From the NCBI GenBank assembly GCA_907165065.1, contig OU015525.1:577754-641753 (forward strand): DNA of 64,000 bases. Reading direction: 5' to 3'. The notes under the pieces are model-generated. The model had not been told where the DNA came from, searched no databases, and saw only the letters and a list, made by a program, of their open reading frames with translations. This document shows positions 36,001-48,000 of this stretch, in pieces. The position numbers were made by a program, and so were the translations under genes. How positions within the stretch are numbered: the first letter of the stretch is position 1; the number at the start of each line of letters is the position of its first letter. The stretch comes from Caprimulgus europaeus (lineage: Eukaryota; Chordata; Aves; Caprimulgiformes; Caprimulgidae).

Positions 36001-39000
36001 AGACTGGAAGAACAGGAGCCCAGCTCATCCAGGATGAGACTGGAAGAACAGGGCCCATCTCATCCAGGATGAGACTGGAAGAACAGGAGCCCATCTCATC
36101 CAGGATGAGACTGGAAGAACAGGAGCCCATCTCATCCAGGATGAGACTGGAAGAACAGGAGCCCATCTCATCCAGGATGAGACTGGAAGAACAGGAGCCC
36201 ATCTCATCCAGGATGAGACTGGAAGAACAGGAGCCCAGCTCATCCAGGATGAGACTGGAAGAACAGGAGCCCAGCTCATCCAGGATGAGACTGGAAGAAC
36301 AGGAGCCCAGCTCATCCAGGATGAGACTGGAAGAACAGGAGCCCAGCTCATCCAGGATGAGACTGGAAGAACAGGGCCCATCTCATCCAGGATGAGACTG
36401 GAAGAACAGGAGCCCATCTCATCCAGGATGAGACTGAAAGAACAGGAGCCCATCTCATCCAGGATGAGACTGGAAGAACAGGGCCCATCCAGCCTAGTGG
36501 GGTGTGAGATGAGACACAACAGGAGAACCATCTGTAAAAGCTAAAGAGGGAAAAGCTAAGGAGGCTGCCCAGAGAGGGTGTGGAGTCTCCATCTCTGGAG
36601 ATGTTCAAACCCACCTGGACACTTTCCTGTGCAACCTGGTGTAGGGAACCTCCTTTGGCAGGGGGGTTGGGCTGGATGATCTCCTGAGGTCCCTTCCCAC
36701 CCCACCACTCTGGGATTCTCTGAAAAGGAACTGTGCTACAGCACAATCCTGGGACAAAAGCACGTAACTAGGAACTGGCTCAAAGAAATCAGCCTGGAAT
36801 TGTTCTTAATCACTTATGGTACCCGAGTACTGAATGGTCACTCAGCACAATGAGCAAAGGGCAAAATAATCCACAGCACATCACAGGCTTGATCAGTCTG
36901 TGAAGGTCACAGCAGCCTGTGATGGCAGGAGGCTGGTCTGGATGGTCCAACATTTCCCTTTTGGTATGAAGGACAGAAATTCCATGGCAGTGCCAAGAGA
37001 CTGCTGGAGCAGCACAAGAGCCCAGCCCTCCCTCTGCGCTGCCGCCGTGCAGCAGCACTTTCACGTGGTGCAGTGGTGAGCTACGAGGTGGGTTCTGCCC
37101 AGGTTTCTGTGGCCAGGATTGCAAACCCTCCTCAGTACCAGTTGTGTAGCAGTGTGAACTGGTTTTGGCTGGAGCAAGTACTTGGAGGCTCACGTGATCC
37201 CAATGACCGCTGTCCAGTCCTACCCCACTGGCAAGGCTGCTACAGAAGACAGAGATCTGGGGGGACCCACTCTGCTGATCCTCTCTTTATTCTCTCAGAC
37301 AGGGAATCTTTATCTGGATGTAGAAATGCAGACTTACATCTTCCTCTTCACCCCAAGAATACGGTTGGATTGCACCAATGAAATCAAAAACTGGATAAGC
37401 TGTGAGGAGGAGAAAGATAAAGGAAAAGCTGTTACGGTGTGCAGAGCACTTGGGTAATCCCAGAGAGAAACAGCTCTGGGAGCACTGGTGGTGGGGACAG
37501 GGGGACACAGGGGGACAGGCAGAGCACTGACTGTGACCCTAAGCACAAAGGTGAGGGCTAAGGGTAAAGCTGTTACGTGGCAGCCAACTGAATTCTGCAT
37601 TGCAATGCTGCCAGCCCCAATTCAGCCTCTCCCCGCTGGCTTGCCAGAATCTCACAGCAACAGGAAGAAAAGTGATCAAAAAATCACAGTCATCAAAATG
37701 ATTCTTAATGTCACTGATCCTGCAAGTGTCCAGCCTGGCCACTACATGACCACAGACACAAAAGCATCTCAATCCCTCTGTGTGGAAGGTCAGGATTTAC
37801 CTTATTGACAACTTTCTGCTGCTGAGCGTGCTTCTGCCTCAAGCTGGCTACTTCCCTCCACAGCGCCTCGTTCTCACTGCAAGAGAACAAACCAAAAACA
37901 TCTGAGAAAACCCCCAAAGCAAACCAAACCCCCAAAGCCACAGCCTCTCAGGCAGAGCAAATAAAGCACAGGGCAAGCTGGAAAAGCGCAGCAGGGGATT
38001 TGTCGCCATCTCCAGACGCCGGCTCATTTACAACCTCCCGGGGCCGCGGGTGAAATTGTGTTCATTAACTTTGCTTTGCCATCATTTTCCTCTGCCTGGC
38101 TCCAGGAACAGCAGCGAATTCACACGTGGGCAGTAACACAGAGCCTTACCCAGAGCGGGAGAGCAGCTCACATCTGCTACAAGCCATTACCGTGCCCCTG
38201 TGGAAAGGTCCCTGGTGACCCAGCTCAATCTCCTTGATCTGGCCCAGGTGCACGTAGGGTTGGTTATAAATCTGCTTCTCTAGAGACAGGGAGGGGGGGA
38301 AAGCTGAGGAGAAGTGACCTCCACACCCAGAGAGAGACCTAAGGATGGAGTCTGGGCTGCAGAACCATCGCACCCAGGAGTTGCACAACATCCACCCCTC
38401 GGATCTCCACCTGCAGCAGCAATTCCCCAACTCTACACGCTTTTTACAGCTTTTTATTTGGTTTTTCTATGCACAGAAATAAAACCAGCCACGGGGTTTG
38501 TGTGTTCTGTGAACACAGAGGACAATGGAGAAATCAGCAACAAACCTGCAACGTTTTCTCTGACTGTGAAAGCGACTCCAGCCCCAAGGAGCTCAGGGGT
38601 GACACAGTTTAACTTTTATTTTTCTGTGACTGCAGCACTGATCTGATCTCAACACCAGGGAGAGACTCCACAAGCAAACCAGCTGCTTAAAGTCTTTTTT
38701 GGGGACACCCCAACCACAGCCACAGCTCGAGTGCTGGGTTCAGTGTTGGTCCCCTGAGTCCAAGAAGGACCTGGAGGTGCTGGAGCGTGTCCAGAGAAGG
38801 GACCGGAGCTGGGGAAGGGTCTGGAGCACAAGTGTGCTGAGTTCAGGCTGAGGGAACTGGGGGTGCTGAGCCTGGAGAAAAGGAGGCTGAGGGGAGACCT
38901 TGTGGCTCTGTCCAAGTCCCTGACAGGAGGGTGCAGAGAGGTGGGGGTGGGTCTGTTCCACCAAGGAGCAAGGGACAGGACAAGAGGAAATGGGCTCCAG

Positions 39001-42000
39001 TTGTGGCCAGGGCAGCTGAGATGGGATGTGAGGAAGAATTTCTTTGCTGAAAGGGTTCTGAGGCATTGGAAGGGGTTGCCCAGGGCAGTGGTGGAGTCCC
39101 CATCCCTGGAGGTGTTTAAAAGCCAGGTAGATGTGGAGCTCAGGACATAGTTCAGAGGTGGAGTTGGCAGTGTTGGGTTCATGGTTGGACTTTGTGATCT
39201 TAAAGGTCTTTTCCAAGCAAAACCATTCTGTGATTGTCTGATTTAAGTTCCATGTTCCTGTGACTGCAGAGCTGATCTGATCTCAGCACCAGTTACTCCA
39301 CAAGCAAACCAGCCACTTCAAGCCTTTTTTGGGGACACACCAACCTTTGTGGTGTCTTTTAGTGCTCAAGCTACAAAATCCCTTTCAGATTTTAATTCTG
39401 AGACTTTCCTCTCTGGAGGGTTTTGAACTGGGAGTGACAGCCCAGGAGAGGAGGAGGAGGATGGTGCCCAGCAAAGCCTACTCAGAACAGGGCAGCCAGA
39501 GCCCCTGGTTGAACTCGATGCTGGTACAAGGACAAGGTGAGCCCTCAGCAGAGCAAAAGGGTGACAAAAACTAAAAGAGAAGGAAAACTCACAGGAAATC
39601 ATTCCAACTTTCTCAAAACAGGCTATTGCTGGCAGAGGCATCAGCAGGTTTGCTGATGACACGAAGCTGGGAGGAGTGGCTGACACAGCAGAAGGCTGTG
39701 CTGCCATTCAATGAGATCTGGACATGATGGAGAGTGGGTGGAGAGGAACCTGATGAGGTTCAACAAGAGCAAGTGCAGAGTCCTTCACCTGGGGAGGAAC
39801 AACCACAGGAACCAGCACAGGTTGGGGGTGACCTGCTGGAGAGGAGCTCTGAGGAAAAGGACCTGGGTGTCCATGGAGAGCAGGGTGGCCATGAGCCAGC
39901 AGTGTGTCCTGTGGCCAGGAAGGCCAAAGGTCTCCTGGGGGGCATTGAGAAGAGTGTGGCCAGCAGGTCCAGGGAGGTTCTCCTCCCCCTCTGCTCTGCC
40001 CTGGTGAGGCCACATCTGCAGTGTTGTGTCCAGTTCTGGGCTCCCCAGTTCCAGAGGGACAGGGATCTGCTGGAGAGAGTCCAGGGGAGGCCACAGAGAT
40101 GCTGAGGGGCCTGGAGCATCTCCTGTGTGAGGAGAGGCTGAGAGAGCTGGGACTGTTCAGCCTGGAGAAGAGCAGCCTGAGAGGGGATCTGATCAATGTC
40201 TGTCAATAGCTGAAGGGTGGGGGCCATGATGGGGTTGGGATCTTCTGGGTGGTGCCCAGTGCCAGGACAAGGGGCAATGGGCACAAACTGGGACACCAGA
40301 AGTTCTGCACAAACTGAAGGAGAAACTTCTTCCCTGTGAGGGTGCCGGAGCCCTGGGCCAGGCTGCCCAGAGAGGGTGTGGAGTCTCCATCTCTGGAGAT
40401 GTTCAAACCCACCTGGACACTTTCCTGTGCAACCTGGTGTAGGGACCCTGCTCTGGCAGGGGGGTTGGACTGGATGATCTCCTGAGGTCCCTTCCCACCC
40501 CACCACTCTGGGATCCTGTGAGAAGCCTCAGGGGTGGGAGCTGGTGCCTGGCTGGGGAGCTGGAGCTGCGCTGATATCCATGGGCACAGCTGCCCTTATC
40601 TCGGCTGCGCCGTCGCTCCCCACGCACCAGCTGCCAATTACGCGGCCGGAGGATTGCGGCGCCGAGCCCCAGCGGGGACGGGGGCCGGTCTGTAAATTAG
40701 CCAGGCTCTGCACAGCACAGACCACCTGAACTCAGCTCCTACATTTGCCTCGGGACAGAAAAACCCATCCAGAGATGGCTGGGCCCTGGTGTGAGCCAGG
40801 GAAGAGCCTCAGCCCCGCGCCCGCTGCCGAATCCCAGCGGGGACAGGGGGAGATGAAGCCGCCGCCGCAGCCCCGGCCGCTGCCCGCACCACACCTGAGC
40901 CACGCGATGAGGTCGGGCTCTGGTGGATCAGAGCCAGTGATGGATCATGAAAAGCAAAGAAAGAAGGTGGTAACTGCTCATTAGGCAACGGGAGAGAAAC
41001 AGCTGGACACAAGGTCCCCCAAGGGTTAAACTGATCCGAGAGCAACAACAAAACCCTTTAATACTTTCTTCAGCGGTGTTTTACGAGGCAATTAAACGCC
41101 GGTGAGGAGTTTACAAGGGCTGCTTTCAAACGTTTCATTTCAGGAGTTATTAAAAGATCTTTGAAGCGTTTCCTCCATGCAATATTTTACAGGGCTGCAT
41201 AAACTGGACCCCGCTCTGCACCTGCCTCTCTTAAACTGCCGCCCCCCGGGGACACCCGGTGTCCCCTCCTGCGCCCCGCACAGCCGGGACGTTATTGAGG
41301 CTGGGGGAGAAGTACTGAAGCCTTAGAAAAAGGGTTTGTGGCTCAGAGCAGAGAAGGGACCCACCTCTTCAAAGCCAATGACAAGGGATTCCTCTCCCAT
41401 ACCTCCAGTGCTGGGGTCAGTGTTGGGCCCCTGAGTCCAAGAAGGACCTGGAGGTGCTGGAGCGTGTCCAGAGAAGGGAACGGAGCTGGGGAAGGGTCTG
41501 GAGCACAAGTGTGCTGAGTTCAGGCTGAGGGAACTGGGGGTGCTGAGCCTGGAGAAAAGGAGGCTGAGGGGAGACCTCCTGGCTCTGTCCAAGTCCCTGA
41601 CAGGAGGGTGCAGAGAGGTGGGGGTGGGTCTGTTCAACCAAGGAGCAAGGGACAGGACAAGAGGAAATGGGCTCCAGTTGTGGCCAGGGCAGTTGAGATG
41701 GGATGTGAGGAAGAATTTCTTTGCTGAAAGGGTTCTGAGGCACTGGAAGGGGTTGCCCAGGGCAGGGGTGGAGTCCCCATCCCTGGAGGTGTTTAAAAGA
41801 TGGGTAGATGTGGTGCTCAGGACATGGTTTAGAGGTGGAGCTGTCAGTGTTGGGTTCACAGTTGGACTGGATGATCTTAAACATCTTTTCCAACCTCAAT
41901 GATTCTCTGGTTCTCACCAGTTCTCATTCTTCCACCAAGTTCATGACTTGCCAAATCCTTGTGTAAAGCCACAGACTCCTGTTCTCCTGTTTTTTTAGGG

Positions 42001-45000
42001 CAGTGGTGGAGTCCCCATCCCTGGAGGGACTTAAAAGACATGAAGACACAGTGCTGAGGGACATGGGTTAGTGGCCATGGCAGTGTTGGGTTGACAGTTG
42101 GACTTGATGAACTTAGAGGTCTTTTCTCAACTGAATGATTCTGTGATTCTATTCTATTGCAGCTCAGAGTGTGTGGGACCAGCTGAGGAGCCAAGAGCTG
42201 CCTGTCCCTGGTCCCCCCCAGTACCTGACACACCACGTGCCACCTCGGCCGGGCAGCACCGCGCTGGGGGGAACAGAGGGTCTTGCAGGCAGAAACCCCA
42301 CCTAGACACGTGTTTTGCCCCTCATAGAAAACCAGTCACCTCCAGTTGGAGACCAGAGCTGCTGTGGGGCTGTGGAGAGGGAGCAGGCACCTTGTCACCG
42401 AAGCCCAAGGGCCCAGGACGCCCGAGCGCTGCTGCCAGACAGAGAATGACATTTGTTATCTCCCGCAGCCAGGAGAGACGCTCATTCATCACCGCGCCTG
42501 TCCAGGGGTCCTCAGGAGAAACGTCCATCCTGCTTGAAAAACAGCCCTTCCAAAGAGCTTTAATTACCAACACACCCAGGCAAACGGTCCTCATTCTCCC
42601 CTCAGATCAAATTATTCGGGGTAAGAGCCGCGCTTGGCTTCACAGCCAGCGATGCTGGAAATAAAGGACTCTTTTTTATCCACTATTTTGCAATTTAAAG
42701 AAAATGCAGTCTTGCAAGCTGGCACAACCTCACTGGGGCTCTGCTGCTACTCAGCATTTTGCTTAAAACCAGGTTTTTCCAGTCAGGTCTGTGTGAGAGA
42801 GTCGTCCTCTCTCATTGTGTTCGAGGGGAAACTCCAGCTCGCAGCAGCTCGCAGCTCAGCGCCACATCCACTCCCCACGGGTACACACAGAATAAACCCC
42901 TCAATTCCAGTTCTGTAAATCTCCTGCTTTGGGGGTTTGAACCCTGGAGACTCTCACCACAAAGCAGATTATTTCCAGCTGCAGTGTGTGATTGTGACAG
43001 CCTGTGAGCGCACGGGATGCCCACAGCGTCGGTGCTGGAGCTTTTTGCTGTCCCACAATGTTTTTATTTCACGTCACAAGCTTCTTCAGAATTTATTGAC
43101 AAGTGGCACTGCAGCAAGCAGTGGATTCCTTCACCATGTAGCACACAGAGCTTCTCCTACTAGAAATGAAACTGGATTTGAATCAAGCTGAAAGCTCCTG
43201 CTACATATTTGCTTGGAAATGAATAAATAAATGGGTAAAGATGTTCATTCAGGGACGGTGACGGGTCCAGAGCAAGGTTAAGGTCACAGATGCTACAGCA
43301 TCACCTGAATTTCAGGTGAAACTTCATGAAATCTGCACTTTGACACAGAGAACATCCTGTGGGACACCGTGCCCTGCTAGGGACACGCTCAAATGGCTGA
43401 AAGGCTTGGGAGAAGGACGTGAGGGTGGATTTAACCTGCGAGAGCAGCACCAAGCCCCATCCTAACGTGCACCCACGGATGATCTGGGAGAGCTGAGGAA
43501 CCCAATGTTAGCACAGCACTAAAAATGAGTGAGAGAAATACACTGGGGCAGCTACAAACTCCCACAGGGAAGCAGAAATAGGAAGCAGGAACAGCAGAGC
43601 CGAGAGCCGAGCGGGGCCGCGCGCCCAGGCGCCCGTGACGCGCTCAGTGAGCAGCTCAGTGCCCCACAGCAGTGAAGGCGGGAGACAAAGCGGAGGAGAA
43701 CGGGCAGCAACTGTTCCCTCTCCCCCCTGATTCCAGGCCAGGGATATCAGCTGCAAGCCAGCAGCTGGCAGATCCGCTCCAAACAAAGGGCCAGGGCTCT
43801 CCAGACAGCGCGTCATTAAGAGGCAGAGCTGCTGCCGCGGCCCCGGGAGTCAGCGGGCAAAACCACACAAAGGAAAACAAATCTACCGAGGACCGTGAAG
43901 GACCAGGGCATCACCTGTACCTCAGGAAGCCTCTACCCCACCACGCTGCAGCCAGGAGATTGCTCCAGGAGAGCAGAACTGTTCCCTTCCTCTCACCCTT
44001 TTGCCCATGGTCTCATCAGAAATGGAGCTGGAAGATCAGGATCTTTGAGAACAAGTGTGCTGAGTTCCCGGCTGAGGGAACTGGGGGTGCTGAGCCTGGA
44101 GAGAAGGAGCCTCAGGGGAGACCTTCTGGCTCTGTCCAAGTCCCTGACAGGAGGGTGCAGAGAGGTGGGGGTGGGTCTGTTCCACCAAGGACCAAGGGAC
44201 AGGACAAGAGGAAATGGGCTCCAGTTGTGGCCAGGGCAGTTGAGATGGGATGTGAGGAAGAATTTCTTTGCTGAAAGGGTTCTGAGGCATTGGAAGGGGT
44301 TGCCCAGGGCAGTGGTGGAGTCCCCATCGCTGGAGGGATTGAAGAGTCGTGTAGACACAGTGCTGAGGGACAGGGGTCAGTGGGGACTGGGCAGTGTTGG
44401 GTTCATGGTTGGACTTGATGAGCTTCTGGGAGTCTGTGTGACTGTGACTGTGCTGCCATGGGCGATATCCAGAGGAAGATGGGTCAGGATTACCCAGGCG
44501 AGCTCAGGGGGGCAGGGTTCAGCTGCCTGGAGGTGTGGTACCTCCCCAGGGAACACAGCTGGGAAGGGAAAGGGTCAGAGGCAGAGCTTAGGGCAAGACT
44601 ATCAGAGCAGAGATCATCACGTGCAGGACAAGGGTCCGAGCAGAGACACAAACTGGGACACCAGAAGTTCCAGACAAACTGAAGGAGAAACTTCTTCCCT
44701 GTGAGGGTGCCGGAGCCCTGGGCCAGGCTGCCCAGAGAGGCTGTGGAGTCTCCATCTCTGGAGATGTTCAAACCCACCTGGACACTTTCCTGTGCAACCT
44801 GGTGTAGGGACCCTGCTCTGGCAGGGGGGTTGGGCTGGATGAGCTCCTGAGGTCCCTTCCAACCCCACCAGTCTGGGATCCTGGGATTCCCTGTAACGTG
44901 GTTTGTGCAGTGGGAGGAAGCAGCCGTGGCTCAGCTCGCTCTAAATCAACAACCAGACTAAGAAACTGCTTTTAATCCTGGCTCCAGTGGTATCAATCTT

Positions 45001-48000
45001 TAATTTCCAGCAGGAATAACCTTTGGGGGGATTCACTTCTGGAATAAAGTGAAATAACTTCTTGCTTTAGAGTCTGGAAATAGCTCAGGAATATGGAATA
45101 TTAATGACTGCTCCCATCAGGAGAGACTGTCCACGTTCTGCTGACTAACCAGGGATGCAGAGCAACCACAGCCCCCAGAAGGGAATCACCACAGCTCCTG
45201 CTCGCTTCTTATTAACCCAGTGAGTTTAGGAGAGGATGAAGCATTTCATAGAATCACAGAATCAGTAAGGTTGGAAAAGACCTCTAAGATCATCAAATCC
45301 AACCATCAACCCAACACCACCATGTCCATTAAACCATGTCCCTCAGCACTGCATCTACCTGGCTTTTAAACACCTCCAGGGATGGGGACTCCACCACTGC
45401 CCTGGGCAACCCCTTCCAATGCCTCAGAACCCTTTCAGCAAAGAAATTCTTCCTCACATCCCATCTCAACTGCCCTGGCCACAACTGGAGCCCATTTCCT
45501 CTCGTCCTGTCCCTTGGTCCTTGATTTCTGCAGACAACCTGTCCCCAAGCAGTGACAGACCACAGCAGAATTGGGTGTCACAAGCAGCAAAGGGGCAACA
45601 GCACCCAAACCCCAAACTACCTTGAACAGAACAGCAAGGAGAGGTGGTATCAGACCTACTGATACCAGAGCTATTGTACCTACTATAGACCTACTGGAGC
45701 CAGTGCAGAGGAGGCCACGAGGATGATGCCAGGGCTGGAGCAGCTCTGCTGTGAGGACAGGCTGAGAGAGTTGGGGCTGTTCAGCCTGGAGAAGAGAAGG
45801 CTCCAGGGAGACCTTCCAGTGGCCTCCCAGTACCTGAAGGGGCTCCAGGAAGGCTGGGGAGGGACTTTGGCCAAGGGCAGGGAGGGACAGGACAAGGGGT
45901 GATGGCTTGAAAGTGGCAGAGGACACAGCTGACTGTGGCTTCACTCAGGTTCAGAACCTTCAGCTTCAATTTGCAGCCAGAAAAGTTCACTTGTTTTGTA
46001 GATTTTTCTGAACACTGAGCAGTCCCCAGAAGATGTCTGTTCCCAGTTTACCAGTTTCCACTTCTTCAACATGTCTAAAGGGAACAATTTCAAGAGCTTT
46101 TTATATCAAGGCTCCAGAGCCACCATCTTAATCAAGATCTGAATATTCTGTACAAACCCAGAACCACCCAGCAAGAGGTCGCTGTATCAGGTTGGTAGCT
46201 TGGCAAATAAAAAGTCTATAAATAAATAAGTTTTTTAAGTGTCTACATCATTTTGTGGGCAGTTTGGATACTGCTGACATCCTTTGATCAATCACATGAA
46301 GAAGTCAAAGCTAAACAGAGCCAAGGAAAGAACAAATGACACCACTGAATAAAGCCACAGCACACCAGTACCCCCAGTACCACCCCCTGCGGTCACCGCT
46401 CGCGCTGACATCGGGTGGATGGAAAGGTCACTGAGCAGAGCAGCCAGGCTGATCAAAGAGGCTCTGCAAGAGGACTGACCACAGAAATGAGGGTTCTTCA
46501 GGCTTGGAGATCAAAGGGGATATGTCAGAAGCCCTAAAAAATCATGAGTAATATGGAAAAAAAAATAATTGATGTATTGATGGTTTCAAAAGAAGAACTG
46601 AGAGTCACTGGACAATGGTTTTAACAGAAGAGCATTTCTACTGCACAAAGCAATTGAATTGGGGAACCCACAGCCTTCAAAAATCTGCATCCCCAAATAA
46701 ATGAATTTATTACAGGAACACCAGGAACTATGAAACACAGGCACAGTTCTGGGCACAGCAGCCTCTGAAGAGCTGGAGCTCACTGGGCAAGGCAAGAATT
46801 GTCCTTGTCCTGTTCATAGAACCATGGACTGCTTTGGGTTGGGAGGGACCTCAAAGCTCATCCAGTCCCAACCCCCTGCCAGCAGCAGGGACACCTTCCA
46901 CCAGACCAGGTTGCTCAAAGCCTCATCCAACCTGGCCCAGAACACTTCCAGGGAGGAGCAGCCACAGCTTCTCTGGCCAACCTGGGCCAGGGTCTCACCA
47001 CCCTCACACCAAACAATTTCTTCCTCACATCTCAGCTCCATCTCCCCTCTCCCAGTTTCAAGCCATCACCCCTTGTTCTGTCACTCCCTGCCCTTGCCCA
47101 AAGTCCCTCCCCACCTTCCTGGAGCCCCTTCAGGTACTGGGAGGCCACTGGAAGGTCTCCCTGGAGCCTTCTCTTCTCCAGGCTGAACAGCCCCAACTCT
47201 CTCAGCCTGTCCTCACAGCAGAGCTGCTCCAGCCCTGGCATCATCCTGGTGGCCTCCTCTGGGCTGGCTCCAGTAGCTCCATGTCCTTGTGCTGTTGGTG
47301 GCCCCAGCACTGGAGGCAGCACTGCAGGGGGGGTCTCAGGAGAGCGGAGCAGAGGGGCAGAATCCCCTCCCTGGCCCTGCTGCCCACGCTGAGGGCAGTG
47401 GTTGGAACTGGGTGAGCTTTAAGGTCCTTTCCAACCCAAACCAGTCCATGAGTCAATGACTGATCTGGCATTAACTCACCTTTTAAAAGAATCTGAACTA
47501 CAACAGAATATTCAGGTAGGACCAGTTCATACAACCAGGGCAAGGAGAGCCCGTTCCTCTGAGTCAACAAAGATGAACTGTCTGGTCAAATAAATCCACA
47601 GCTCAATTAAAAACCTGGTATCTTGGGATCCTGTCACCTTAGCTTTAAACAGCCACGAGTTCTGACCAAGCCAGCTACGAGCAGAGTGGCTCTTGCACCA
47701 CTTGAAGCTTCTGAAAAAGCAGAGGATCAAGAGAAAACAGAGCCTGGAGCACCAGGACAAGGGGGGATGGTTTTAAACTCAAAAGAAGGGAGATTTAGAC
47801 TGGATGAAGGAAGAAATTGGTGACACTGAGGGTGGAAACACTGGCCCAGGTTGCCCAGAGAGGTGGTAGAAGCCCCATCCCTGGAGACATTCAAGGTCAG
47901 GTTGAACCTGAGAGGAGGGTGGAGAGAGGTGGGGGTGGGTCTGTTCAACCAAGGACCAAGGGCCAGGACAAGAGGAAATGGGCTCCAGTTGTGGCCAGGG

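Larger units (their letters stand above)
35027..37337 (-). other. HSF1: HSF1 intron 6
   Basis: Contains the 36-bp VNTR (35,731-36,490) and a CR1 tail (36,556-36,722). The rest (35,027-35,730 and 36,723-37,337) is unique-looking and without exons. Confidence 0.8.

Noticed and set aside
35707..36395. Open frames encoding 12-residue repeats ([12 protein letters not shown] on plus; Trp/Pro/Val-rich on minus).
   Set aside because: Produced by a 36-bp tandem repeat inside an HSF1 intron and broken by the 1-bp-deleted units. No splice sites link it to HSF1.
39641..40520. Possible functional CR1 reverse transcriptase.
   Set aside because: Only the C-terminal part of ORF2 is present and the frame is broken; no endonuclease or complete RT core lies upstream.
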